A stretch of 64,000 nucleotides of DNA from Aestuariivirga litoralis (lineage in GTDB: Bacteria > Pseudomonadota > Alphaproteobacteria > Rhizobiales > Aestuariivirgaceae). The stretch is taken from contig NZ_WAHS01000001.1 in the NCBI RefSeq assembly GCF_015714715.1, positions 1,488,001 to 1,552,000 on the forward strand, written 5' to 3'. A program made the position numbers and the translations under genes. Below the pieces are notes generated by a model that saw nothing but the letters and a program-made list of their open reading frames with translations, made no database searches and was not told the DNA's origin. Of the stretch, positions 17,417-25,860 are shown piece by piece (positions within the stretch are counted from its first letter, which is position 1; every line of letters begins with the position of its first letter).

Positions 17417-17996
17417 GGCTGTTTTTGAATCCGCACTTGCTCACCGCGCCGAGCCGACCAACACCTATGTGTCGCTGCATGAAATCAGCATGCGCGGGAT
17501 GATTGATCTGCGCGGGCTCAACACCGACAAGAAGTTCATGGCTGCCGCCAAGCAGGTGCTGGGCATCGACCTGCCGAAAGCACCGCGCACATCGGAAACC
17601 TTCGGTGACGTGAAAGCCCTGTGGCTCTCGCCCGATCAATGGATGATTCTCTGCGCCCGCGACAAGGCCCCTGCCCTCACCGCCCAGCTCACTGAGGCGC
17701 TGGCCGGAATCCATTCGCTGGCTGTCGATGTGTCCGACATGCGCGCCATCATCCGCGTCGAAGGTGAAGGTGCCCGCGAAGTGATGATGAAGGGATCATC
17801 GCTGGATTTCACCGATGACGACTTTAAGCCTGGCTATGTCCGCCGCATCCGCTTCGCCGAGATCGCTGCGCTGTTCAACATCGTCGAAGACAATGTGATC
17901 GATCTCTACGTCTTCCGTTCCTACGCGCATTACACGATGGATTTCCTCACCAAGGCCGCCCGCAAGGGAAGCGAAGTGGCAGCGCTGCGGAAGTGA
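17409..17996 (+). CDS. soxG: Sarcosine oxidase gamma subunit, copy 1
   Basis: About 195 residues using the GTG at 17409, which has a GGAGGG site 7 bases upstream and overlaps the soxA stop by 8 bases. An in-frame ATG at 17385 would overlap soxA more and lacks a ribosome site. Internal family-like features are SLHEISMRGMIDLRG, the WLSPDQWMIL segment and HYTMDFLTKAARKGSE near the end. It is the last gene of the operon and is followed by a hairpin terminator at 18019. Confidence 0.9.
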   Translation: MLEAVFESALAHRAEPTNTYVSLHEISMRGMIDLRGLNTDKKFMAAAKQVLGIDLPKAPRTSETFGDVKALWLSPDQWMILCARDKAPALTAQLTEALAGIHSLAVDVSDMRAIIRVEGEGAREVMMKGSSLDFTDDDFKPGYVRRIRFAEIAALFNIVEDNVIDLYVFRSYAHYTMDFLTKAARKGSEVAALRK

Positions 17997-18018
17997 CGCA
18001 GCCAACGATATAGTAGGT

Positions 18019-18041
18019 AGGCCCGCGTTAGCGGGCCTTTG
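18019..18041 (+). terminator. Hairpin terminator after soxBDAG
   Basis: An 8-bp stem AGGCCCGC/GCGGGCCT with a GTTA loop is followed by a short T tract. It starts 22 bases after the soxG stop codon. The U tract is short, so termination may be incomplete. It could also serve the convergent DUF4242 gene. Confidence 0.65.
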
Positions 18042-18079
18042 GCTGTCGTTAGAACAATGCACTGCAACAAACGCCGGGC

Positions 18080-18352
18080 TTAATGGTAGAAATAGGGGTC
18101 AAGAACCCGCACTTCGGTAATTCTTGAGACAGGAAGTGCATTTTTTTCCGCCACCGTTTTGACGGCCTCGGGCGTGGGCGCATCGTAAATGCAGAATGTT
18201 TGTTTGCGGTCTGACGAGACGAATGACTGAATCCACGTGACACCATCTTCAGCGTTGCGCGAAACGACGCCGCTGCACACCTTGTCACCATCCTTGTTGA
18301 CGGGAATGTTGAGGCCATCGGGAAATTGGCGTTCGACCATGTAACGGGGCAT
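18080..18352 (-). CDS. DUF4242 family small protein
   Basis: 90 residues beginning MPRYMVERQFPDGLN. The pattern MVERQF, WIQSFVSSDRKQTFCIYDAP and EAVKTVAEKNALPVSRITEV is that of DUF4242, a ferredoxin-like-fold family of unknown role sometimes annotated as nickel-binding. It is encoded divergently from a winged-helix/TPR regulator at 18480, with 127 bases between the starts. The pairing suggests the regulator controls it, but that is inference. Confidence 0.75.
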   Translation of the reverse strand: MPRYMVERQFPDGLNIPVNKDGDKVCSGVVSRNAEDGVTWIQSFVSSDRKQTFCIYDAPTPEAVKTVAEKNALPVSRITEVRVLDPYFYH

Positions 18353-18479
18353 TTTGCTATTCCTTGTTTGAGTTCATCACGATTGATGCAATTGCAGACT
18401 TGCGCGAATGCGCCCCACGGTCTTGAATTTCTCCCTGAAAAATTATGAAATCTTCCAAAAACCGATGTAGAGATGGACG

Positions 18480-20006
18480 ATGGCATCGGGAAATCATGTA
18501 TTCGGTACATTTGTTTTCGACACGCAGCATAAGCTCTTGCTCAAAAACGGGGCACCGGTTCACCTCGGTCAGAAATGCCTGCTTTTGCTTCAGGCCTTGT
18601 TGGAGGCACGGGGACGGGCCGTTTCAAAATCTGATCTGATGCTTGCAGCGTGGAAAACCGACAATATCGAGGAGAGCAATCTGGCTGTCCAGATTTCGGC
18701 GTTGCGCAAGTGCCTTGGGCAGACACGTCTCGGAGGCGAATGGGTGACCACCGTGCAGCGCCATGGCTATCAGTTTGTTGATCCCGACAGGCTCGACCCA
18801 CTGGCGCCTCTCGCCACCGACACGATGGAATTCCCTGGGGACCGGCCTTCATTGGCCGTGTTGCCATTTACCAATCTCGGCAGCGATCCGGAGCAGGATT
18901 TTTTCAGCGATGGCATCACCAGCGACATCATCATTGAGCTTTCAAGATGGCGGCGGTTGTCTGTTCGCTCCCGTTCAGCCTCATTTCCATTTCGCGCCAC
19001 CCAAACTGATTTGAGCCTGATCGCGCGCCAACTCAAGGTTCGCTACGTGGTTGATGGCAGCGTACGCCGCACGGCGGACCGTATCCGCATCAACGTAGAG
19101 CTTGTCGACGTTGAATCCGGTAATCAGGTTTGGTCAGAGAAATTTGATTGCGCGGCTAACGAAATATTTTCTGTTCAGGACCAAGTTGTCAGAACTATTG
19201 TAAGCACGCTGGTCGGCCGGGTGATCGTTGCCACCCTGGAACAAACCAATCGGAAGCCGCCCAAGAGCCTTGCCGCTTATGAATGTGTTTTGAAGGGCAA
19301 CGCGCTGTCCTGGAGCCAGGCCGCAGGTGAAGCCAAGCTTCTCTTTTCACAGGCCGTCGAAATCGATCCCAATTACGGCCTGGCGCACGCGCTTCTGGGA
19401 ATGATGCTATTTGAAGAATGGCATCAGGACCTGGACAATATGGGCCCGGTGCCACAGCGGGCGCTGGATTTGGCGAAGCGTGCGGTTGAGTTGGACAGCA
19501 ATGAAAGCACGTGCTTTTCCATTCTCGCCCTACTTCATCTGGCGAACCGGTCGTTTGATCCCGCGATACAGTTCATGCAGAGGGCTATCGACCTCAATCC
19601 AAACAATCAATGGAATGTCGCCGATATGGGCATCGTTCTGCACTATCTGGGCCAGACCGGACAAGCGCTTGAGGCCTTCAAACGCGCCCGTGAGATCGAT
19701 CCCTTTTTTGATCCCCCGTGGTACTTTCTGCGGCTTGGCCAAACCTACATGGCAGCGCATCGCTATGAAGAAGCGCTGGCCAAGTTTGAACTTTGTCCGG
19801 TTCAGACTTTTCGCGTCTTAGCTTTCATGGCTGCGGGTTATGCAAGGGCCAAGCGACCGGCGCTTGCTGCCAGTTGCGTGAGCAAATGTATGAAGGTTTG
19901 CCCAGGTTTTTCCATTTCGAAATTTGTGTTGAAAGAACCGTACAGGGATGATGTCCAACTGGCGGATTTGAAGGAAAGCTTGGCTTTGGCGGGTTTCCCC
20001 CATTGA
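18480..20006 (+). CDS. Winged-helix (OmpR/CadC-type) regulator with TolB-like and TPR domains
   Basis: 508 residues. Residues 5-100 form an OmpR-type winged helix (LLQALLEARGRAVSKSDLMLAAW, NLAVQISALRKCLG, VQRHGYQFVDPD). Residues 115-240 form the TolB-like domain common in CadC-like and adenylate-cyclase-associated regulators (RPSLAVLPFTNLGSDPEQDF, FSDGITSDII). From about 255 to 450 there are TPR repeats (AVEIDPNYGLAHALLGMMLF, AIDLNPNNQWNVADMGIVLH). No transmembrane helix or receiver domain is seen, so it probably acts in the cytoplasm. It is divergent from a DUF4242 gene. The target genes and signal are unknown. Confidence 0.85.
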   Translation: MASGNHVFGTFVFDTQHKLLLKNGAPVHLGQKCLLLLQALLEARGRAVSKSDLMLAAWKTDNIEESNLAVQISALRKCLGQTRLGGEWVTTVQRHGYQFVDPDRLDPLAPLATDTMEFPGDRPSLAVLPFTNLGSDPEQDFFSDGITSDIIIELSRWRRLSVRSRSASFPFRATQTDLSLIARQLKVRYVVDGSVRRTADRIRINVELVDVESGNQVWSEKFDCAANEIFSVQDQVVRTIVSTLVGRVIVATLEQTNRKPPKSLAAYECVLKGNALSWSQAAGEAKLLFSQAVEIDPNYGLAHALLGMMLFEEWHQDLDNMGPVPQRALDLAKRAVELDSNESTCFSILALLHLANRSFDPAIQFMQRAIDLNPNNQWNVADMGIVLHYLGQTGQALEAFKRAREIDPFFDPPWYFLRLGQTYMAAHRYEEALAKFELCPVQTFRVLAFMAAGYARAKRPALAASCVSKCMKVCPGFSISKFVLKEPYRDDVQLADLKESLALAGFPH

Positions 20007-20081
20007 GTGGCTTGGAGCCCTTGTCAAAGGCAAGTCTGCGCTACCGGTAAGGTGAGGAGCCCGCAACCACGAGCTTCGTCG

Positions 20082-20963
20082 TCACGCCGTATGCGCCGTC
20101 AGCGTCGGCTGGCTCTTCCACCATTCGAACAGCTTGTCGAAGCCGCCGAAGGGGTAGACATGCGGGCCGGCGATGCCGATCTCCGGCTTCTCGAAATGCA
20201 GCGTTGAAAGCTGTTCTACAAATTCCGTCGGCTCTGAAACGGTGAGCAGCTTGGTGATGTTCAGCGCCTGCTTGCGGATCAGGCGGGCGGAATTGCCGAC
20301 GCCGCACAGGGCGGCATATTTGACGAGCGTCTTGATCGAAGCCGGACCAGGCACGCCGACGAAAACCGGGAACTCGATCCCCTCGCGGCGCAGGCCTTCG
20401 ACCCACAGCGCCAAGGGGCCTGCTTCAAACAGGAACTGCGTGGCGATGAAGCCTTCGATGCCCTTGGATTTGATCCAGGCCTGCTTTTCCTTCAGCGCCT
20501 TCAACAAAGCGCCTTCGCCATGCGGCTTGGTAATGTCATTGTTGCCTTCCGGGTGGCCGGCAATGCCCATGCGCTTGATGCCGTGGGCTTCGAACACGCC
20601 GGTATTCATCAGCTGGATGGCCGCATCGAATTTGCCGATCGGGTTCGGCGCACCGCCGCCCAATGCGAGGATGGTGTTCACCTTGGCCTTCGAGGTGAAG
20701 GCCGCCACGCGGTTTTTCAAATCATCAGCATCCATGACGAAGCGTGCAGGCACGTGCGGGATCGGCTCAAAGCCTGCAGCACGCAACGCCACGCAAGCCT
20801 CAATCTGCTTTTCCACTTCCGATGGGTCGAGCAGCGCGATGAACACGCGCGTGCCGGGCGGCAGGTTGGCCTGCAGGATGGCAATCTTTTCGATCTGCTT
20901 CGGAGTGATTTCGACGGAGGCCTTTTTGAGGAATTCGCCGGCGGAATGATGGGGAGCGCTCAT
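20082..20963 (-). CDS. metF: Methylenetetrahydrofolate reductase family protein
   Basis: 293 residues of the MTHFR TIM-barrel family. Visible motifs are FIALLDPSEVEKQIE, PIPHVPARFVMDADDL, ILALGGGAPNPIGKFD, KRMGIAGHPEGNND and GFIATQFLFEAGPL. The last two match the flavin- and folate-binding loops. This branch is often linked to glycine betaine and dimethylglycine catabolism rather than methionine synthesis. The context fits: a sarcosine oxidase operon on one side and a GlxA/GbdR-type regulator divergent on the other. It would act on the methylene-THF made by sarcosine oxidation. Whether it runs reductively or oxidatively in vivo is not shown. Confidence 0.85.
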   Translation of the reverse strand: MSAPHHSAGEFLKKASVEITPKQIEKIAILQANLPPGTRVFIALLDPSEVEKQIEACVALRAAGFEPIPHVPARFVMDADDLKNRVAAFTSKAKVNTILALGGGAPNPIGKFDAAIQLMNTGVFEAHGIKRMGIAGHPEGNNDITKPHGEGALLKALKEKQAWIKSKGIEGFIATQFLFEAGPLALWVEGLRREGIEFPVFVGVPGPASIKTLVKYAALCGVGNSARLIRKQALNITKLLTVSEPTEFVEQLSTLHFEKPEIGIAGPHVYPFGGFDKLFEWWKSQPTLTAHTA

Positions 20964-21022
20964 GTCGCTATGTAGCCATGCCTGTCGGGCACCGGTTATC
21001 CGTTTCCGACTGAGGCATTGTC

Positions 21023-21055
21023 AAAACGACCAATGGCTTCATTTCTTGTCGTTTT
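21023..21055. promoter_or_regulatory. Inverted repeat in metF/glxA-like divergent promoter region
   Basis: AAAACGAC at 21023-21030 is matched by GTCGTTTT at 21048-21055, a perfect 8-bp inverted repeat with a 17-base spacer. It lies between the divergent metF-like gene and the AraC-type regulator. The position and symmetry suit an operator for the adjacent regulator, but no binding motif is established for it. Confidence 0.4.
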
Positions 21056-21126
21056 CCGCCTGCGTCATGGCGCACCTAGACACAATGTCGGAAATAGCGC
21101 AGGGTGTCGCAAACGGAGAAGTTTGT

Positions 21127-22110
21127 ATGTTCGGTGACAAGCCCAAATCCCTGCCGCAGACGGTCGCCCTGGTGCTGGTTCCGCAGTTCACCATGATGCC
21201 AGTGACCTCGGCGATTGAACCCTTACGCATCGCCAATCGCCTGTCAGAGCAGAACCTCTATAAGTGGTCGCTGCATTCGGTGGATGGGCAGCCGGTCGCG
21301 GCTTCCAATTCAATTCTGACGATGGTGAATGGTGATCTCGAGGCCATTCCCTCGGATGCCGCCGTGATCATCGGTGGCGGCCTCGATATCCAGCGCCATA
21401 CGGATAAGCGGCTGGTCAGCTGGCTGCGCAAAGTGGCGCGGCGCGGCGTGCAGGTTGGTGCCGTATGCACCGGTGCGCATGTTCTGGCTGAAGCCGGGCT
21501 GCTTGATGGTTTCCGCTGCACCATCCACTGGGAAAACCTGCCGGGCTTCACCGAAGCCTTTCCAGAACTCAAGGCCACGGGCGGTCTGTTTGAAATTGAT
21601 GGCGACCGCTTCACGTCAGCGGGCGGCACCACCGCCATCGACATGATGCTCACGCTGATTGCCGGCCAGCATGGGCCTGATCTGGCGGCGGCTGTGGCTG
21701 AAGCCATTCTCCACTCGCCCATCCGCCATCACAGCGAAAACCAGCGCATGTCGCTGCCCGCGCGCATCGGCGTGCGGCACCCGAAACTCGTTTCAATCAT
21801 CGAGAAGATGGAAGACAATCTGGAAGATCCGTTGTCGCCTTCGATCCTCGCCAAGCAGGCCTCGCTTTCCACGCGCCAGCTGGAACGGCTGTTCCGCCGC
21901 TATCTCGACCGCTCGCCCAAGCGCTATTATCTGGAATTGCGGCTCAAGAAATCGCGCTCGCTGTTGCTGCAGACCGATATGTCGGTGATCAATGTGGCGC
22001 TGGCTTGCGGCTTCTCATCGCCTTCGCATTTTTCGAAATGTTACCGGGCCTATTACGGCCGCACGCCCTACCGTGAACGCGGCGTCCCTGTTGCAGAAAT
22101 GGCGGAATAA
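21127..22110 (+). CDS. GlxA-family AraC-type regulator (GATase1-like + HTH), GbdR-like
   Basis: About 327 residues from the ATG at 21127, which has GGAG 8 bases upstream. The frame is open to 20962, and another ATG at 21085 is possible. The N-terminal half is a DJ-1/GATase1-like ligand domain (VALVLVPQFTMMPVTSAIEP, VGAVCTGAHVLAEAGLLDG, TSAGGTTAIDMMLTLIA). The C-terminal half is an AraC helix-turn-helix pair (ILAKQASLSTRQLERLFRRY, MSVINVALACGFSSPSHFSK). This architecture is shared with GbdR, SouR and CdhR, which sense glycine betaine, sarcosine and carnitine derivatives. Its position beside metF and the sox operon supports control of N-methyl-glycine catabolism. The ligand is inferred. Confidence 0.85.
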   Translation: MFGDKPKSLPQTVALVLVPQFTMMPVTSAIEPLRIANRLSEQNLYKWSLHSVDGQPVAASNSILTMVNGDLEAIPSDAAVIIGGGLDIQRHTDKRLVSWLRKVARRGVQVGAVCTGAHVLAEAGLLDGFRCTIHWENLPGFTEAFPELKATGGLFEIDGDRFTSAGGTTAIDMMLTLIAGQHGPDLAAAVAEAILHSPIRHHSENQRMSLPARIGVRHPKLVSIIEKMEDNLEDPLSPSILAKQASLSTRQLERLFRRYLDRSPKRYYLELRLKKSRSLLLQTDMSVINVALACGFSSPSHFSKCYRAYYGRTPYRERGVPVAEMAE

Positions 22111-22114
22111 AAGC

Positions 22115-22154
22115 GGGGAGCGAACTTGTGGTTCGCTCCCCCGACACGCTTTTT
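22115..22154 (+). terminator. Hairpin terminator after glxA-like regulator
   Basis: A perfect 11-bp stem GGGGAGCGAAC/GTTCGCTCCCC with a TTGTG loop covers 22115-22141. A T tract follows 8 bases later (22150-22154). It lies just after the stop codon at 22110. The gap before the T tract makes it non-canonical. The next roughly 215 bases to 22371 are AT-rich and hold no gene I can support. Confidence 0.65.
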
Positions 22155-22371
22155 CCGCGACTGGGGGCAGTAAACGGATAGGCGGCCGATAAGCGGAGGG
22201 TCTTACAACCCCTACGAGATTTCTCGATCACAAAAAATCAGCTTACGAAGGCCCCGTCAAGCCCTCTCATCACACCAGCGACCGTTCTTGCCGCACAATC
22301 GACCAAAATAATCAAAAAATAAAATTTGAAAATTGTGATCCAAAACCGAACTGATGGTTTTTGACTAAAAC

Positions 22372-23748
22372 TCAGATCACCCGCGGAAGGCGCAAGATTG
22401 CACGCAATCCGCCCAGATCTGCTTTATCCAGCGCAATCGTGCCGGAATACATCGCTGCCGTCTCCGAGATAATCGACATGCCCAGGCCGGAACCGGGCTT
22501 GCTTTCATCCAGTCTTTTGCCACGTTCAAGTGCGGTGGAGCGGTTTTCGGCGGGGATGCCGGGGCCGTCATCGTCCACCATGATGGTCAACCAGCTGCGG
22601 CTTTCATCGGAACCACCCGTTACACCTTGCGCGTGTACCACGATCTGGTGCGAAGCCCATTTGCAGGCATTGTCCATCAGGTTGCCCACCATCTCTTCCA
22701 GATCCTGACGCTCCCCCCGGAATTTCAGGGCCAGCGGCATGTCGATGTCGATTTTCAGGCCCCGGTCACGGTTGATTCGCTCCAATGTGCGCGCCAGGCC
22801 TTGCAGCACAGGTTCCACATCAGTGGCGGCACCGATGGTCTGGGCGCGAGCGGCGCGGCGGGCCCGGTCGAGGTAAAGATTCACCTGGTCGCGCATCACT
22901 TCGATCTGTTCCTTCACCTTGGCGGCCAGCGGCACCTTGGTGTCGCGCGCCTCATTGTTCAGGACCGAAATTGGAGTCTTCAACGCATGGGCGAGGTTGC
23001 CCACCTGCATGCGGGCGCGATCGACGATTTCAAGATTGGCTTCCACCAGCAGGTTCAGCTCATCAGCCACCGGCTGCAACTCGCGCGGAAAATTGTCGCC
23101 GAGGAACTCGGCGCGGCCGGAGCGGATGTCATTCAGCTGGTGCCGCATGTCGGACAGCGGCTTCAAGGTGAAGCGCACCTGGACGGCAAGCCCGGCCAGC
23201 AAAGCCAGGCCGAGTGCGACGAGCACCGCCAGAAGCGTGCGCTGGAAGGAGCTCACTTCGTCCTTCAATTCATCGAAATTGCCGGCCACGGTGAAATTAT
23301 AGGTCTTGTCGCCGCCGAACAGTTTTACATCCTGGGTGATGGCGCGCAGATTGGTGCCTTGCGCATCAGTGAGAGAATAGGCGGAAATGCCCTCGACATC
23401 GGGCTTGAGCGCGGAGCCAGCAGGCGGGGTGAGTTGCTGCTCCAGCAGCGAGGCCGATGTCAGCAGCCTGGTGCCACCGCCAGGCTCCGTGATCTGCCAG
23501 TACCAGCCAGAAAGCGGCAAGACGAAACGCGCATCGGCAACTTGGCTTTGCAGTCGCAGCGTCTTGTCAGACGCAACCTCGACATTGGCGAGGATCCCGT
23601 CGAGGGCAGCGCGCAGGCGCTGGTCAAAATTGTGCTGCAGGGCCGTGACAAAAATCGCATTGAGCAGAATGGCCGCACTGGCCAACAGAGTGAGGGCAAT
23701 CAGGCTGGATGAGGCGATGAGCCGGAACCAGAGTGAATTGGCCTGCAT
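22372..23748 (-). CDS. Sensor histidine kinase, FeuQ/PhoQ-like
   Basis: 458 residues. Membrane helix 1 (LIASSSLIALTLLASAAILLNAIF) precedes a periplasmic domain to about residue 190, then helix 2 (LLAVLVALGLALLAGLAVQV) and a HAMP segment. The phospho-acceptor box is NLAHALKTPISVLNNEA; the HALKTPI form is typical of PhoQ and FeuQ. The ATPase domain has NLMDNACKWA, DDDGPGIP and GSGLGMSI. It lies 3 bases after its response regulator gene on the same strand. FeuQ in Sinorhizobium meliloti controls osmoadaptation genes including cyclic glucan export. The FeuQ assignment rests on similarity of the neighbouring regulator and gene order. Confidence 0.85.
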   Translation of the reverse strand: MQANSLWFRLIASSSLIALTLLASAAILLNAIFVTALQHNFDQRLRAALDGILANVEVASDKTLRLQSQVADARFVLPLSGWYWQITEPGGGTRLLTSASLLEQQLTPPAGSALKPDVEGISAYSLTDAQGTNLRAITQDVKLFGGDKTYNFTVAGNFDELKDEVSSFQRTLLAVLVALGLALLAGLAVQVRFTLKPLSDMRHQLNDIRSGRAEFLGDNFPRELQPVADELNLLVEANLEIVDRARMQVGNLAHALKTPISVLNNEARDTKVPLAAKVKEQIEVMRDQVNLYLDRARRAARAQTIGAATDVEPVLQGLARTLERINRDRGLKIDIDMPLALKFRGERQDLEEMVGNLMDNACKWASHQIVVHAQGVTGGSDESRSWLTIMVDDDGPGIPAENRSTALERGKRLDESKPGSGLGMSIISETAAMYSGTIALDKADLGGLRAILRLPRVI

Positions 23749-23751
23749 ATC

Positions 23752-24423
23752 TTACCCGGCTTGCCCGGTTTCGCTCATGGTGTAGCCCATGCCGCGGATG
23801 GTCTGCAGCACGTCCACGCCCAGCTTCTTGCGCAGGCGACCGACGAAAACCTCGATAGTGTTCGAGTCGCGGTCAAAATCCTGATCGTAAAGATGCTCGA
23901 CCAGTTCGGTACGCGAGACCACCTTGCCGGAATGCAGCATGAGATAATTGAGCAGGCGGAATTCCAGCGAGGTGAGCTTGATGGATTTGCCATCCACCGT
24001 CACCTTGGCATTGGCGCTATCCAGCGTCACGGGGCCGCACACCAGCTCGCTTGAAGCATGGCCCGCAGCACGGCGCACGAGGGCGCGCAGACGGGCCAGG
24101 ATCTCTTCCATGTGGAAGGGCTTGGTCACATAATCATCGGCACCGGCATCAAAGCCCGCCACCTTGTCGCTCCAGCGGTCGCGCGCGGTGAGGATCAGAA
24201 CCGGAGTTTTCTTGCCGGCGCGGCGCCATTTGGACAGCACTGAAACGCCGTCCAGAACGGGGAGGCCGAGATCGAGAACGATGGCATCATAGGGTTCGGT
24301 TTCGCCGAGGAAGTGGCCTTCTTCGCCGTCAAAGGCCTTGTCCACCACATAACCGTTTTCCTGCAGGGCTTCGACCAGCTGCCGGTTCAGGTTCTGATCA
24401 TCCTCAACGACAAGAATTCGCAT
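23752..24423 (-). CDS. OmpR-family response regulator, FeuP-like
   Basis: 223 residues. The receiver domain has EDD, the phospho-acceptor Asp51 in AIVLDLGLPVLDGV and the VTKPFHMEEIL lysine. The winged helix contains LTSLEFRLLNYLMLHSG and HLYDQDFDRDSNTIEVFVGR. The segments ARDRWSDKVAGFDAGADDYV and YDQDFDRDSNTIEVF are closely those I recall for rhizobial FeuP. It is followed by the kinase gene and preceded by a PepSY gene 27 bases upstream, so the three are probably one operon. Confidence 0.88.
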   Translation of the reverse strand: MRILVVEDDQNLNRQLVEALQENGYVVDKAFDGEEGHFLGETEPYDAIVLDLGLPVLDGVSVLSKWRRAGKKTPVLILTARDRWSDKVAGFDAGADDYVTKPFHMEEILARLRALVRRAAGHASSELVCGPVTLDSANAKVTVDGKSIKLTSLEFRLLNYLMLHSGKVVSRTELVEHLYDQDFDRDSNTIEVFVGRLRKKLGVDVLQTIRGMGYTMSETGQAG

Positions 24424-24450
24424 GCATTCCCCAGAGTTTTGAGCGCGTGC

Positions 24451-24756
24451 TTAGCTGAGCTGGCCACTCGTGGCATTGACCATGACGCGCTGCACGCTGC
24501 CACCGACTTTCAAGGTTACAGCATATTCACCGCTCGGCAAGAGCTTGACGCCCAGCACGGTTGCACCTGGATTGGCCTGTTGAGCAATGGTCGCAGCCTG
24601 CGAGGGCTGGATGGGGAACTGGCTCTGCACCAGGCGTAGCACTTCAATCTTGGCAGGTGCATCAAAACGCAACTGCCCCAGCGGTGCCGCCGAAGCCTGT
24701 AGCGCCACGAGGCCCTGAACGGTCAGAATGATTGCAAGCACCACAGATTTGAACAC
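24451..24756 (-). CDS. Secreted PepSY-like protein upstream of feuPQ
   Basis: 101 residues. A signal peptide (VVLAIILTVQGLVALQASAA) precedes a single PepSY-like domain with AATIAQQANPGATVLGVKLL and AVTLKVGGSVQRVMVNATSGQL. It lies directly upstream of the FeuP-like gene on the same strand. In S. meliloti a small periplasmic protein, FeuN, restrains FeuQ and is encoded beside feuPQ. This protein could play that role, but I cannot show it is the same family. Confidence 0.75.
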   Translation of the reverse strand: MFKSVVLAIILTVQGLVALQASAAPLGQLRFDAPAKIEVLRLVQSQFPIQPSQAATIAQQANPGATVLGVKLLPSGEYAVTLKVGGSVQRVMVNATSGQLS

Positions 24757-24924
24757 GGTCTTCCCCTTTGTTGGGATCAGGGATAGCGGTCCGAAGCTGA
24801 ATGCAACATGAACAGAACAATATATTGAAATATAATGATATTATTCTCTGACCCTGTTCCAGTCAAATGGGGATGCCAGGCGGCGCGGTCAAGTGCCGGT
24901 GTCCACCTGGCAAGCCTCAAAAGC

Positions 24925-25104
24925 TCACTTGATGGTCTTGCCGGTCTTGTTGGTGTGGACTGACCAGATGGCGGTGGCGAGGGACACAACGCCCGCAACC
25001 ACCGCGCCATAGTCACCGGCGGGAAGCAGTCCGGCCCCCACGGTATAGGCGAGAACGGGAGGAAAAAACGCGCGGATGATGCCGCCCAGCATGTCGGAAT
25101 TCAT
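24925..25104 (-). CDS. Small holin-like membrane protein
   Basis: A 59-residue protein beginning MNSDMLGGIIRAFFPPVLAY. Two hydrophobic stretches (about 8-27 and 31-47) are joined by a short GDYG turn and followed by a basic tail ending KTGKTIK. Size, topology and position right after an M15 endolysin gene suggest a phage or GTA holin, similar to the Pam3-gp28 type. The gene is short, but it has the same strand, spacing (46 bases) and codon use as its upstream neighbours. Confidence 0.65.
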   Translation of the reverse strand: MNSDMLGGIIRAFFPPVLAYTVGAGLLPAGDYGAVVAGVVSLATAIWSVHTNKTGKTIK

Positions 25105-25150
25105 ATGATACCTCAGATGTTGAAAAGCCGGAGAACCGTCCGGCGCGGGA

Positions 25151-25642
25151 TCAGATGCGCGCTGCCTGAAAATGCATGCGGTCGCGCGGCAGGTTCACCC
25201 AGCCCTCAGCCGCGAAGGCTGCGGTGACTTCAGCGCAGAAGGTGGCCTTGGCTCGCCCCATCGGGAAACGCTCAGGCGCCAGATCAATGGCACAGCCAAA
25301 AGCATGCATCGAAAGCGTTGAGCTGCCGCGCTTCAGGCGGAAATTGTAAGTACCACCAAAAATCGAAACGCCCCATTCATCCACGCGCGCTTGTTCACGG
25401 CCGGCCTGGTCCCAAATGGTCTGCAGCACCCGCATCAGGCTCTCTGCACAGAGGCGGTGGATCTTGAAAGTGGCGATGGGTTTTCCGGCATAGGTCATGC
25501 GGAAGGGTGGTTTGAGCGGGACCAGATTTTTCGCCTCCCAGGCAGAAGAGGCCTGCCCGCCCCGCCCGCGCGGATTGCCATAGAATCCCTGCGCCCCGGA
25601 TTGATGTGGCCAGGTTTGCATCTGACGATCCATGGCTCTCAT
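25151..25642 (-). CDS. M15-family peptidoglycan peptidase (endolysin-like)
   Basis: 163 residues. The C-terminal half carries the M15 zinc-peptidase pattern: STLSMHAFGCAIDLAPE gives the HxxxxxxD zinc ligands, and RDRMHFQ supplies the final His. Such enzymes act as phage or GTA lysins that cut peptide crosslinks. The start overlaps the stop of the coiled-coil gene upstream in an ATGA junction; an ATG at 25633 is an alternative. It is part of the tightly packed tail/lysis end of the GTA-like cluster. Confidence 0.82.
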   Translation of the reverse strand: MRAMDRQMQTWPHQSGAQGFYGNPRGRGGQASSAWEAKNLVPLKPPFRMTYAGKPIATFKIHRLCAESLMRVLQTIWDQAGREQARVDEWGVSIFGGTYNFRLKRGSSTLSMHAFGCAIDLAPERFPMGRAKATFCAEVTAAFAAEGWVNLPRDRMHFQAARI

Positions 25643-25860
25643 CCTCGCCGCAGCAGCGGAACGAAATGATCCAGCGCCGCGCCTACTGAGGCGGCAAAGC
25701 CAAAGGCCAGCATGAACAACCGCCAGCCGCCTTTGGCGCTCACCAGCACATCGCGGATTTCACGCATGTCCTCGCGGATGGCGTGAAGCTCGCTTTCCAC
25801 CGCTTCCATGCGGGCCTGCAGGTTGCCGAGTTCGCGTTCAATCGAAGTTGTCATGCTCAT
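25639..25860 (-). CDS. Small coiled-coil membrane protein of lysis/tail module
   Basis: 73 residues from the ATG at 25860. A charged coiled coil (IERELGNLQARMEAVESELH, REDMREIRDVL) is followed by one membrane helix (LFMLAFGFAASVGAALDHF). This layout recalls XhlA-type hemolysin/holin accessory proteins of phages. The start shares a base with the stop of the glycine-rich gene upstream, and the end overlaps the endolysin start. Function is inferred from position and topology. Confidence 0.65.
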   Translation of the reverse strand: MSMTTSIERELGNLQARMEAVESELHAIREDMREIRDVLVSAKGGWRLFMLAFGFAASVGAALDHFVPLLRRG

